From: JAAKFL01 sp964629645
Lineage (GTDB): Bacteria > Chlamydiota > Chlamydiia > Chlamydiales > SLFE01
NCBI GenBank assembly: GCA_964629645.1
Contig: CAZVSU010000025.1
Location: forward strand, 1-29,889
Length of the DNA stretch: 29,889 nucleotides
Direction: 5' to 3'
Shown: positions 15,131 to 23,805 of the stretch, one piece after another
Numbering within the stretch: position 1 is the first letter of the stretch
Layout: each line of letters begins with the position of its first letter
Translations under genes and position numbers: made by a program
Notes under the pieces: model-generated
Database searches by the model: none
Told to the model about the DNA's origin: nothing
Seen by the model: the letters and a program-made list of their open reading frames with translations, nothing else

Positions 15131-16969
15131 ATGCTGAATCAAATCACTGAAGTCAACAATTTTCTTTCACACAATTACCGACCAGCAAAATTCAATCCCA
15201 TCCGGGATCTAAAACAGTATATGCTTTGCGAAGGACATGACCACACATTTTATCGAACACGAACCGATCTTCTCACGAACAAGGTGATCCAAAACGTCGT
15301 TCATTTTGTGTCGAAACACACCACCCCTGCTAATCTCCTCCGAGGAAAGGTGATAGAGATCAGCAAAGGTCGAAGCCGCAACTTTCTAGTCGATGTTGTT
15401 TTTTTTCAATCGGTGCCTCTTCTTTCCACAAGAGAGGTCGGCATTGCCTTTTTCAAGGAGGAAATTCGACGGGTCAAATCCGGTAAAGACCTGCAGTTCA
15501 TCCACGTTGAATACGAAAAATTGATCGGCGACACAGAACTTTGTCTCAACGAGAAAATCGATCTTCTCGAAACCCTTGCCAAAACCTGCCAAGCCCGTGG
15601 GATCAGAAAGACCAGTTTTCCTCCTTCCTTTAGACAAAAACTTGAGGAGGGTGCCAACTTTCTGGCCTACAAATACTTTCTCTCTCTCTATCACAACCGC
15701 CCATTTGAACACGAAAACCCCGGTCTTTTCTTTCGTGTTGTCGGGCCTTTTGTTTCAATATTAAATGTGGATCACCCCCTTTATACCTTTAACAAAATCT
15801 GTCAGATCATAGACAGGAGCTGGAAGACATTTGACGGACTTTTTCCCCATGCCGAAACCGTCGTGATCCGTCATTTTGATTTAAGTCCCAATAAAATCAA
15901 TCCCCTTATTGTGATCGGCAGGATGCTCAATTACCAGGATCGACGGGAAAAAAACGACGTGAATCAAATCGGCCTCGACATAAGAGACGAATGCGATGAC
16001 AAATTTTTGGCTTTCATCCAAAGATACTTTCCCGCTTCTTCTTTCAATCCCGACGGCAATATGATCAAAAGCACCTTTGATCAGATTGAAAGCTTGATCG
16101 TTGGAAAATTGAACCATGGAGAGCACCACGGCAACGCGGCAGCAGTGGCTTTATGCATGACAGAGCAAACGCCTTTTGTGGGTCCTCTCGTCGGCGCTGC
16201 CCACAGATTTTCCGAAGCAGATACGGCCCTTGCCATAGCCACTGTCTTCGATCTAGTCGGTGAAACAAGCGAGTCTCTCCTCAGAATCTTGGAAATCTCC
16301 CACGTCATCGGTGTGAGCCATATCTTACAGGAGCTGCATACGGTCCTGTCGGTTTCTCTGACCGCTCTTCCCATCATCGGCACGGCCTGCCTCTCGGCTT
16401 CCCTTTTGAGAAACGGAATCAAACTCTATCAACTTGTGAAATTGAGATATCGCATTTCCTTCTTAAAGAAAACTGCCGAAACATCGTCTTTGCGTGTCAC
16501 GCAAGAGAAGATAAGCAATTTTCTTAATAAAGGGATTCGCCTCGATGAGACAAAAGTCAAGACTATGATCCTTTCCTCAATGGATCAAATTGATCCCCGC
16601 CTCCAAGAAGCGACTCTTGAGGTCTACAGCGAAAAATTTGCCGGAAAACAGGTCCGGAAGTGGAAACAGCAGGGAACAGCAGAAATCTGCAGAGCCTTGC
16701 ACGAAGCGGTCCAAGATCAGTATTCCCTTGCTCAAATCAAAGATATTGTCGGTAAAATGATGACAAATTTGAATCGCCGCATTGCAACCGAAACAGTCAA
16801 GTTCCTAAAGACAATTGTGACTCTCGGGCTTTCTATTTCAGGGATGATTATTCCTTTTAATCCCTTTATCCTCCTTGCGGCTCTCGGCATCAACGTGCTG
16901 GGAAGTATAGCACTTGGTGTCACCGAGCACGTTCTGGAAAATCAAGAATTTGTTCCCGATCATTCATAA
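15131..16969 (+). CDS. Large hypothetical protein with two hydrophobic regions
   Basis: This 612-residue protein shows no family that I recognise. The first 400 residues are soluble in character, with many charged residues and several Cys and His but no recognisable catalytic motif. Two hydrophobic regions follow: about 405-432 (with a Pro-Ile-Ile-Gly turn) and about 566-600 (with GMIIPFNPF as a possible hairpin turn). Each could be a membrane hairpin. Between them is a charged helical stretch. There is no signal peptide. An AAGGA ribosome binding site lies 8 bases before the ATG. Membrane hairpins in an unknown chlamydial protein raise the possibility of an inclusion-membrane or T3SS-secreted protein, but the arrangement is not the classic Inc pattern. 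Confidence 0.75.
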   Translation: MLNQITEVNNFLSHNYRPAKFNPIRDLKQYMLCEGHDHTFYRTRTDLLTNKVIQNVVHFVSKHTTPANLLRGKVIEISKGRSRNFLVDVVFFQSVPLLSTREVGIAFFKEEIRRVKSGKDLQFIHVEYEKLIGDTELCLNEKIDLLETLAKTCQARGIRKTSFPPSFRQKLEEGANFLAYKYFLSLYHNRPFEHENPGLFFRVVGPFVSILNVDHPLYTFNKICQIIDRSWKTFDGLFPHAETVVIRHFDLSPNKINPLIVIGRMLNYQDRREKNDVNQIGLDIRDECDDKFLAFIQRYFPASSFNPDGNMIKSTFDQIESLIVGKLNHGEHHGNAAAVALCMTEQTPFVGPLVGAAHRFSEADTALAIATVFDLVGETSESLLRILEISHVIGVSHILQELHTVLSVSLTALPIIGTACLSASLLRNGIKLYQLVKLRYRISFLKKTAETSSLRVTQEKISNFLNKGIRLDETKVKTMILSSMDQIDPRLQEATLEVYSEKFAGKQVRKWKQQGTAEICRALHEAVQDQYSLAQIKDIVGKMMTNLNRRIATETVKFLKTIVTLGLSISGMIIPFNPFILLAALGINVLGSIALGVTEHVLENQEFVPDHS

Positions 16970-16980
16970 GGTCGCATCTT

Positions 16981-17044
16981 AAGCCCCTTTTTAGTAAGAT
17001 CTCAGTCTATGGGAGACACCCTCGAGATCAGAAAAAAGGGGCTT
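16981..17044. promoter_or_regulatory. Inverted repeat enclosing the start codon of the DNA-repair operon
   Basis: AAGCCCCTTTTT (16981-16992) is perfectly complementary to AAAAAGGGGCTT (17033-17044), a 12-base stem with a 40-base loop. Inside it GATCTC (16998-17003) pairs with GAGATC (17024-17029), and GTCT (17005-17008) with AGAC (17014-17017), leaving the ATG at 17009-17011 in the apical loop. The orientation (T-run on the inner side of the left arm) rules out a standard terminator. In RNA this could limit ribosome access. No ribosome binding site of normal strength is visible before this ATG. Confidence 0.5.
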
Positions 17045-18007
17045 TACTGCCCTGCAGGCCGATTTTACATCGATCCTGTCAGCAGCGTGCCGACTGCCGT
17101 TGTGACGCATGCCCATGCCGATCACTTGCGGTGGGGACACAAAAAGTATCATGTCTCAAAGAGCACAGCGCCCCTTGCAAAAAAGCGGCTCGAAAAAGGG
17201 GCTGCGATTCTGCCTCACGACTTTGGAGACAAATTCAAGCTCGGCAAAGCGTGGGTCTCCTTCCATCCGGCTGGACATATTCTCGGCTCGGCTCAGGTGC
17301 GGGTCGAAGTGGGGAGCTCAGTCTGGGTCGTCTCAGGCGACTACAAGCGGACTGAGGATGCCTCTTGCGAATCTTTTGAGCCGGTCACCTGCGACACATT
17401 CATCACAGAAGCCACATTCGCGCTGCCGATTTATCAATGGCGCCCTTCCATCGAAGTGGCGGAAGAGATCTTTCATTGGTGGCAGCAAAATGCTTCGGAG
17501 GGCTTTCCATCTCTTCTTTGTTGCTATGCATTGGGAAAAGCGCAAAGGATCACCGGGCTTCTCCGCACATTCACAAAAGATCCGATCTATCTTCACGGCG
17601 CCGCGGCTCCCTTTCACCAGATGTATCAAGAGGCGGGCATCGAACTCGGAGAGACCCCTAGCGTCTCGGAAGAAGCAAACGGGCACGATTTTTCCGGGTC
17701 GCTTATTTTGGCTCCCGCCTCGGCTTTTAGGAGCTCTTGGATGAAACGTTTCAAGGGAGTCAAAACAGGCTTTGCCTCTGGCTGGATGCAAGTGCGCGGC
17801 AATCGAAGGCGGCAAGGCTACGACCGCGGTTTTGTCTTGTCCGATCACGCCGATTGGGACGAGCTCATCCAAACCTGCCGAGACACCAAAGCGAAAAAAA
17901 TATTGGCCACCCACGGCAACGCAGACACTTTAAGCCGCTACTTAAGCGACGTCGTCGGGATCGAAGCCTCCCCTCTCGGGAGTTTTGACACCGGAGAAGA
18001 AGAATGA
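17009..18007 (+). CDS. Ligase-associated DNA exonuclease, metallo-beta-lactamase fold
   Basis: This 332-residue protein has the metal-binding motif HAHADH at residues 34-39, a later HPAGHILGSAQV segment and GDYKRTEDA, all characteristic of the CPSF/SNM1-like metallo-beta-lactamase nucleases. The N-terminal GLYCPAGRFYIDP is typical of the DNA ligase-associated exonuclease family (TIGR04122 type). A C-terminal SDHADWDEL supplies another conserved His-Asp pair. It probably trims DNA ends before ligation. It is the first gene of a tight cassette with an ATP-dependent ligase, a helicase and a phosphoesterase; the ligase gene begins within its last codons (ATGA overlap). Its start codon lies in the loop of a strong inverted repeat. 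Biochemical activity is inferred from the family. Confidence 0.92.
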   Translation: MGDTLEIRKKGLYCPAGRFYIDPVSSVPTAVVTHAHADHLRWGHKKYHVSKSTAPLAKKRLEKGAAILPHDFGDKFKLGKAWVSFHPAGHILGSAQVRVEVGSSVWVVSGDYKRTEDASCESFEPVTCDTFITEATFALPIYQWRPSIEVAEEIFHWWQQNASEGFPSLLCCYALGKAQRITGLLRTFTKDPIYLHGAAAPFHQMYQEAGIELGETPSVSEEANGHDFSGSLILAPASAFRSSWMKRFKGVKTGFASGWMQVRGNRRRQGYDRGFVLSDHADWDELIQTCRDTKAKKILATHGNADTLSRYLSDVVGIEASPLGSFDTGEEE

Positions 18008-19572
18008 TCCGTTTTGCCAAACTTTTCGAAGACCTGGACTGCACAACCTCCACCAATGCCAAAGTCTCGGCCATGCGGACGTTTTTCGAGAGCTCCTCAC
18101 CTGAAGATGTCGTCTGGGCCCTGTTTTTTCTTTCCGGCAAGCGCATCAAGCGGATGATCAGCTCCCGGAAACTGCGCTCATGGCTAAGAGAAAAGAGCCC
18201 CTTACCCGACTGGCTGATTGACGAGTGTGCAGCCGCAGTGGGAGACACAGCGGAGCTTGTCTCGCTTCTCAATAATAAGGAGGGAACAACAAACCGGCCG
18301 CTCACATTGTCTGAATGGATGGAAACGCGCATCCTCCCGCTCAAAGATCTCGACGACGCGTCGCAAAAAGAGGCCGTCTTTCAGTATTGGCAGGAACTTT
18401 CGCGTCGCGAGCAGTTTATTTTCAATAAGATCCTAACAGGAGGCTTTCGCGTAGGCGTCTCAAAGCAGCTGGCCACAAAAGCGCTCAGCGAAACGCTTGG
18501 CGTTTCAAAAGAGGAGCTGCTCCTCCGCTTAATGGGCGACTGGACCCCTTCAATCGATTTTTACGCCTCGCTTTCAGACCCCGAACGCGAGTCGGGGCTC
18601 CGCCCTTATCCGTTTTACCTCGCCTCCCCGCTCGACTGCCCCGCTGAAGAGCTGGGTCCCATTGAGGACTGGCACACAGAAGCTAAGTGGGACGGCATCC
18701 GCTGTCAAGCTGTGAAGCGCGGCGATCAAATCGCCCTCTGGTCGAGGTCGGGAGAGCTCATCACCAACACCTTTCCCGAAGTTGTCGAGGCGATGCAAGA
18801 TGTCGATCCGTCATTTGTCCTCGACGGCGAGCTTCTGGTCATGGACGGCGAGCGCCCCCGCCCGTTTTTTGAACTTCAGGCAAGGCTTGGACGGAAGAAA
18901 GTGAGCGCAAAGCTGCTTAAAAGCCACCCTGTGACCTTTCTGGCCTTTGATTTGCTCGAACTCAACGGAGAAGATCTTCGGGACGCTCCGCTTAAAAAAC
19001 GGTTGAAGGCTTTGAACGTGATCTCAAAAGAAAAGCAATGGAAGGTCTCAAAACCCTTTATCTTTAAATCATGGGAAGATGCCGGGTGGCTGCGAGAAAA
19101 TGCCCGCGATCAAAACATCGAAGGGCTGATGCTCAAAAAGAAAAGCTCTCCCTACCGCACCGGAAGAGTCAAAGGGGACTGGTGGAAGTTCAAGACCGAT
19201 CCATTCGAAATTGATGCCGTCCTTCTTTATGCGCAGCCGGGCAGCGGCCGCCGCTCCAATCTCTATACCGACTATACGTTTGCTGTTTGGGACGGCGATC
19301 AATTGGTTCCGATTGCAAAAGCCTACTCGGGCCTCAGCCAAAAAGAAATTGACGAGCTCGACAAGTGGATCAGAAACAATACGATCGAGAAATTCGGCCC
19401 CGTTCGCTCTGTCGAGCCGACCCATGTTTTCGAGCTTCACTTTGAGGGTGTGCAGCCCTCCTCTCGCCACAAATCGGGAGTCGCCGTTCGCTTTCCCCGC
19501 ATTAGCAAGTGGCGAAAAGATAAGACGATCGAAGAGGCCGACACGCTCGAAACCTTGCAAGGGATGATTTGA
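18004..19572 (+). CDS. ATP-dependent DNA ligase of the ligase-associated repair cassette
   Basis: This 522-residue protein has an N-terminal DNA-binding region (about 1-200). The nucleotidyltransferase domain follows: motif I EAKWDGIR with Lys228 as the predicted adenylated residue, motif III-like FVLDGELLVM near 271-280, motif IV EGLMLKKK and motif V GDWWKFK. A C-terminal OB-fold follows, with the terminal motif FPRISKWRKDK. This is the layout of bacterial ATP-dependent ligases that accompany a metallo-beta-lactamase exonuclease, Lhr-like helicase and PdeM. It seals nicks or breaks using ATP and would supplement the essential NAD-dependent LigA, presumably elsewhere in the genome. ATGA and TTGA four-base overlaps join it to its neighbours on both sides. 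Confidence 0.95.
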   Translation: MIRFAKLFEDLDCTTSTNAKVSAMRTFFESSSPEDVVWALFFLSGKRIKRMISSRKLRSWLREKSPLPDWLIDECAAAVGDTAELVSLLNNKEGTTNRPLTLSEWMETRILPLKDLDDASQKEAVFQYWQELSRREQFIFNKILTGGFRVGVSKQLATKALSETLGVSKEELLLRLMGDWTPSIDFYASLSDPERESGLRPYPFYLASPLDCPAEELGPIEDWHTEAKWDGIRCQAVKRGDQIALWSRSGELITNTFPEVVEAMQDVDPSFVLDGELLVMDGERPRPFFELQARLGRKKVSAKLLKSHPVTFLAFDLLELNGEDLRDAPLKKRLKALNVISKEKQWKVSKPFIFKSWEDAGWLRENARDQNIEGLMLKKKSSPYRTGRVKGDWWKFKTDPFEIDAVLLYAQPGSGRRSNLYTDYTFAVWDGDQLVPIAKAYSGLSQKEIDELDKWIRNNTIEKFGPVRSVEPTHVFELHFEGVQPSSRHKSGVAVRFPRISKWRKDKTIEEADTLETLQGMI

Positions 19573-21959
19573 GCGGCTTAGACAAGATCGTCAGTTGGTA
19601 CGAAACGCAGAAGTGGACCCCTTGGCCCTTTCAAACTGAGGCGTGGGACAGCTACCTTGCCGGCGAATCGGGCCTGATCTCCGTCCCCACAGGGGCCGGG
19701 AAAACCTACTCCGCTTTTTTTGGCCCTTTGATCGACTGTCTGGACCGCCCCGGAAAAGGGCTTAAGATTCTTTATCTCACCCCGCTTAAATCCTTAAGCC
19801 GCGACATTGAAAAAGCGCTGCTCAGGCCCATTGAAGAGCTCGCCCTTCCCTTGACCGTCGAATCGAGAACAGCAGACACAAGCAGCGCCCGAAAACAAAA
19901 ACAAAAAAAGACCCCTCCTGACGTTTTGTTAACCACGCCGGAAAGTCTTGCCGTTTTACTCAGTTCAAATGACCGTGAAACACTCTTTCGCTCCTTAAGG
20001 TGCGTGATACTCGACGAGTGGCACGAGCTTTTAGGGTCGAAGCGAGGCGTTTTAACGGAATGCTCTCTCTCTCATTTAAGAACGATCCAACCCAAACTGC
20101 AAACATGGGCTCTGTCGGCGACACTCGCGAATCTTGAAGAAGCAGCGCAAGTCGCCGTGGGAACAGAGCGGCCGCCCAAAATCATCCAAACCGAGCTTTC
20201 AAGACCGGTCGACATCAAGAGCCTCCATCCGGACAGCGTCGAGGAGATCGCTTGGGTGGGGCGTTTTGGTTTGAGGCATGCCGAGCGTCTTGCTGAAACG
20301 TTGAATCCCAAGGTGTCCACTTTAATTTTCACCAATACGCGCGCTCAAGCAGAAGGGTGGTTTGAAGCGCTCAAGTCCTGCCGCCCCAAATGGTCGAAGC
20401 TTTTCGGCCTCCACCACGGATCCATGGAGCTCAAAGAACGACACCGCGTCGAGGAGGGGGCTAAAGAGGGCTCTCTCCCTTTTGTTGTCTGCACGTCATC
20501 GCTTGATCTCGGCATTGATTTTGCCAAAGTCGAACGGGTGGTCCAGGTGGGATCCCCGAAAAGCCTTGCCCGTTTGATACAGCGGGCAGGACGCGCTTCC
20601 CACCGCCCGATGTCTCCCTGCCGGATCGATCTGATTCCGACGCACGCTTGGGAGGTGATCGAAATCGAAGCGGTCAAAAAAGCCATGGAAAAAGGACAGA
20701 TCGAGTCAAGGCGCCCCTTAAAGCTCTGTTACGATGTGTTGACGCAGCATTTGACAACGCTTGCTGTCGGAGGAGGTTTCGACAAGCAAAGCACCTACGG
20801 CGCCCTCAAAAAAACAGCCGCCTATGCCGAATTGACGATGGAGGCCTACGAGGAGGTCTTGTCCCACCTCACTACAGGAGGACGGTCGCTAAAGGCCTAC
20901 CCCGATTATCACAAGTTGAAAGAACAAAACGGCCTCTACACCTTGCGCAACCCGCGGCAAGCCGCCTTTCACCGGATGCAAATCGGCGTGATCCAAAGTG
21001 ACCCTCAGGTTCAGGTAAAATCACTGCAAGGAAAGCGGCTCGGAACAGTGGAAGAGCGTTTCATTGCGAAGCTTCCCCCCGGCACCCCCTTCCTTTTGGG
21101 AGGCAAAGCCTACAAAGTGGTGCTCACCGATAATCTCGAGGTGCGCGTCAGGCGGACGCAAGCAAAAAATCCGGTGATGCCGGTCTGGGTCGGCTCTGCA
21201 CTTCCTTTTTCCCCTTCGGTTGCCAAAGCCGTTCGCGAAGAGTTTTCGTCCAACCGCCTTGGGGAGTTCGAAAAAGAGATCTTAAAAGCGCAGGAGACGG
21301 TTTCCGATATTCCAAAGGCCGACGAGTTCATGATCGAGACGGCGAAGACGAAAGAAGGGTGGCACACTTTTTTTTATCCCTTTGAAGGAAAAGCCGTCCA
21401 CGACGCTTTGGCAGCCCTGATCGCATACCGCCTGTCGCAACTGACGCCGTCAACGCTCACGACAAGCGCAACAGATTATGGATTTGAAATTTTGGGATCG
21501 ATTAAAATCGACTGGACAGAAGCGCTCGTCCAGAAACTTTTTTCCATAGACTCACTCAAAAGCGACTTGGAAGAGAGCATCAACCTCTCTGCATTTGCGA
21601 AAACGCGTTTCCGCGATATCGCAAAAATAAGCGGACTTGTGTTTACCGGGTATCCGGGAAAGAAAAAAAGCATCAGGCAGGTGACCATGACCAGCAGTTT
21701 GATTTTCGATGTGTTCGCCCATCACGAAGAGAGTCATTTTCTGTATCGACAAGCTTTCCGAGAACTTTTTGAACAAGAATTCGACCTCCCCCGCATGAAA
21801 ACCCTTCTGGCCCGTTTGTTGTCGCAAAAAATAAAGGTGGTGCCGCTGAAAAAGCTCTCCCCGCTCTCTCTTCCCATTTTTGCAGAAACAATGTCGGCGC
21901 GGGTGAGCACCGAAACCCTGAAAGAGCGGATCGAAAGGATCCAAAAGGGGTGGCGATGA
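19569..21959 (+). CDS. Ligase-associated Lhr-like DEXH-box helicase
   Basis: The product is 796 residues, starting at a TTG that overlaps the ligase stop by four bases; no other plausible start lies near the N-terminus. Superfamily 2 helicase motifs appear in order: motif I SVPTGAGKTYS near residues 38-48, motif II DEWHELL, motif III SATLAN, motif IV FTNTRAQAE, motif V TSSLDLGIDF and motif VI QRAGRASHRP. The Lhr-type winged-helix and C-terminal domains follow. The family (TIGR04121 type) is a 3'-to-5' DNA translocase associated with DNA-damage responses. It probably remodels or unwinds DNA ends for the neighbouring exonuclease and ligase. Its stop overlaps the next start (ATGA). TTG initiation may lower its translation relative to its neighbours. 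Confidence 0.95.
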   Translation: MSGLDKIVSWYETQKWTPWPFQTEAWDSYLAGESGLISVPTGAGKTYSAFFGPLIDCLDRPGKGLKILYLTPLKSLSRDIEKALLRPIEELALPLTVESRTADTSSARKQKQKKTPPDVLLTTPESLAVLLSSNDRETLFRSLRCVILDEWHELLGSKRGVLTECSLSHLRTIQPKLQTWALSATLANLEEAAQVAVGTERPPKIIQTELSRPVDIKSLHPDSVEEIAWVGRFGLRHAERLAETLNPKVSTLIFTNTRAQAEGWFEALKSCRPKWSKLFGLHHGSMELKERHRVEEGAKEGSLPFVVCTSSLDLGIDFAKVERVVQVGSPKSLARLIQRAGRASHRPMSPCRIDLIPTHAWEVIEIEAVKKAMEKGQIESRRPLKLCYDVLTQHLTTLAVGGGFDKQSTYGALKKTAAYAELTMEAYEEVLSHLTTGGRSLKAYPDYHKLKEQNGLYTLRNPRQAAFHRMQIGVIQSDPQVQVKSLQGKRLGTVEERFIAKLPPGTPFLLGGKAYKVVLTDNLEVRVRRTQAKNPVMPVWVGSALPFSPSVAKAVREEFSSNRLGEFEKEILKAQETVSDIPKADEFMIETAKTKEGWHTFFYPFEGKAVHDALAALIAYRLSQLTPSTLTTSATDYGFEILGSIKIDWTEALVQKLFSIDSLKSDLEESINLSAFAKTRFRDIAKISGLVFTGYPGKKKSIRQVTMTSSLIFDVFAHHEESHFLYRQAFRELFEQEFDLPRMKTLLARLLSQKIKVVPLKKLSPLSLPIFAETMSARVSTETLKERIERIQKGWR

Positions 21960-22597
21960 AACTCCGGGTCAGAGGGGAGACTGTCGAACTTCTCAGCGAA
22001 AAAGGAGTCCTCTGGCACGATCGGAAAGTCTTGATGTGCGCGGACCTGCACCTTGGAAAAGCGGCCTTCATGCGGAAGCTCGGCGCGGCCATCCCCGAAG
22101 GATCGATGCGCCGCGACCTCGAAACACTATCGGCTTTGGTCACCCGCACTCAATGTCAGCGTCTCTTGATCCTAGGCGATTTCATCCATGCCGGCATGGG
22201 ATTGACCGCCCATGTGATTGAAGAGGTGCAGAGGTGGCTCAATCACTTGCCGTGCGCTGTAGAACTCGTCCCCGGCAATCACGACCGCGCCCTTCTCAAG
22301 CGAAAAATCAAAGAGTGGAACATCACTATTCACCAGGAGTCCATGACCGAAGGGCCCTTTTGCTTCACTCACGAAGCCGCCCCCCATCCCGAGGCCTTTT
22401 CCTGGGGCGGCCACCTCCACCCTCTGGCTCAAATAGGGAGGGGCAAACAAAAAGTGAAGGTGCCTTGTTTTTGGATCCGCCCTCAGTACGGGGTGCTCCC
22501 CTCCTTCGGTTCTCTGACAGGAGGGGTCGCGATTTCCCCTGAACGAAACGATCGTGTCTACGTTGTGGCAGACAATGAACTTATGGAGGTTTCATGA
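21956..22597 (+). CDS. pdeM: PdeM-like ligase-associated metallophosphoesterase
   Basis: The product is 213 residues from the ATG at 21956, which overlaps the helicase stop by four bases; an in-frame GTG two codons earlier is possible. Calcineurin-like phosphoesterase motifs are present: D-x-H (ADLHLGK, Asp30 and His32), GD (LGDFIH, near 74), GNHD (PGNHDR, near 107), a His near 139 (FTHEA) and GHLHP (near 152). This is the ligase-associated endonuclease/phosphodiesterase family PdeM (TIGR04123 type), predicted to act with the exonuclease, ligase and helicase on damaged DNA. Its stop overlaps the photolyase start by four bases. Confidence 0.92.
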   Translation: MKLRVRGETVELLSEKGVLWHDRKVLMCADLHLGKAAFMRKLGAAIPEGSMRRDLETLSALVTRTQCQRLLILGDFIHAGMGLTAHVIEEVQRWLNHLPCAVELVPGNHDRALLKRKIKEWNITIHQESMTEGPFCFTHEAAPHPEAFSWGGHLHPLAQIGRGKQKVKVPCFWIRPQYGVLPSFGSLTGGVAISPERNDRVYVVADNELMEVS

Positions 22598-23805
22598 CGA
22601 CAGCTTGCGTGTGGCTCACAAACGATCTTAGGATCGACGACCATCCTTTCTTTTGCCGGATCGCGGGGTCTTACGACCACCTGATGCCAGTGATCATCGA
22701 CGATCCTTTAGAGGAGATGGGGCCTCACCGCCGCCGCTTCTTTTTAGAAACGATTGACGATCTCAAAACTTCACTCAAAAAATTGGGGTCGGACTTGATC
22801 ATCTTGCAAGGATCGCCGGAAAAGCTCTTAGCCGATCTCTTTGCCGATCAATTCTATACCGCGCGGCCGACAGAAGCTAAAAAGCAAGCTGTCATCGACA
22901 CCTTGCCGCACCCGTTTTCCTATTACGAAGGCAGCGCCCTTTTCGACTCCTGCCCCGTCGACGCCGTTCCTCCGACATTTTCCCGCTTTCGAAACAAAGT
23001 GGAAAAAAAGAGCCGAGTTCCCCCTCCCCTCGACCCGCCGGCCTCTTTGCCTCCCCTTCCAAGCGGGCGGCCCGAATCCCTCGAGACGCTCCCGTTTGAA
23101 GGGCCCGACCCCGACCCCCGCATCGTCATGCCCTTTCGCGGAGGAGAGAGTGCAGGCAAAGAGAGGCTTGCCTCCTATATCTGGGAGACAGAAGCGGCGC
23201 GCCATTACAAGAAAACAAGAAATGGCCTCCTCGATGCCGATGACTCGAGCAAGCTGTCCCCGTGGCTTGCCCTCGGCGCCCTTTCGGCAAGGCGGCTTTA
23301 CGACGAACTGACAAAGTTCGAAAAGCAAAAAAGTTCGACCTATTGGCTGAAATTCGAGCTTCTTTGGCGCGAATTTTTTCTCTGGTCAAGCCGCGAATAT
23401 GGAAGCAAGCTATACGAAATAACAGGCATTCAAGACAAACCTTTCCTCTCGATCCTTCCTCAAGAAAAATTCTCACTTTGGGCTGACGGAAAGACGGGCG
23501 TTCCCTTCGTCGACGCCTTTATGAGAGAGCTTAAGAACACCGGCTTCATGTCGAACCGGGGCAGGCAAATTGTCGCAAGCTATCTCAGCCACGATTTGCA
23601 AGGAGATTGGACCTGGGGAGCCCGGTGGTTTGAAACCCATCTCATCGACTACGACCCCTGCAGCAATTGGGGGAATTGGCAATATATCGCAGGTGTGGGA
23701 CACTCTCCAAAAGACCACCCTTATTTTGATACCGAATGGCAACAGAATACGTATGACCCCGATCGAACCTTTACCTCCAAATGGAGCGAGCCACCTCGGC
23801 ATTGA
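22594..23805 (+). CDS. Cryptochrome-DASH-type DNA photolyase
   Basis: This 403-residue protein has an N-terminal alpha/beta photolyase domain (VWLTNDLRIDDHP at 6-18) and a C-terminal FAD-binding helical domain. The segments YKKTRNGLLDADDSSKLSP, FMSNRGRQIVASYLSHDL and IDYDPCSNWGNWQYIAGVG match the cryptochrome-DASH subgroup (YK-x-TRNG, MSNRGRQ-x-VAS) rather than class I CPD photolyases. These enzymes repair cyclobutane pyrimidine dimers in single-stranded or looped DNA using blue light. The gene starts with an ATGA overlap on pdeM, so it belongs to the repair operon. It has no long C-terminal extension. The next gene begins 53 bases before its end. Light-dependent repair in a host-associated bacterium suggests an exposed extracellular or free-living-host stage. 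Confidence 0.9.
   Translation: MTTACVWLTNDLRIDDHPFFCRIAGSYDHLMPVIIDDPLEEMGPHRRRFFLETIDDLKTSLKKLGSDLIILQGSPEKLLADLFADQFYTARPTEAKKQAVIDTLPHPFSYYEGSALFDSCPVDAVPPTFSRFRNKVEKKSRVPPPLDPPASLPPLPSGRPESLETLPFEGPDPDPRIVMPFRGGESAGKERLASYIWETEAARHYKKTRNGLLDADDSSKLSPWLALGALSARRLYDELTKFEKQKSSTYWLKFELLWREFFLWSSREYGSKLYEITGIQDKPFLSILPQEKFSLWADGKTGVPFVDAFMRELKNTGFMSNRGRQIVASYLSHDLQGDWTWGARWFETHLIDYDPCSNWGNWQYIAGVGHSPKDHPYFDTEWQQNTYDPDRTFTSKWSEPPRH

Noticed and set aside
16981..17044. Intrinsic terminator for the 612-residue protein gene
   Set aside because: The arms are oriented AAGCCCCTTTTT...AAAAAGGGGCTT, with the T-run inside the loop and the right arm within the next coding region, the reverse of a terminator.
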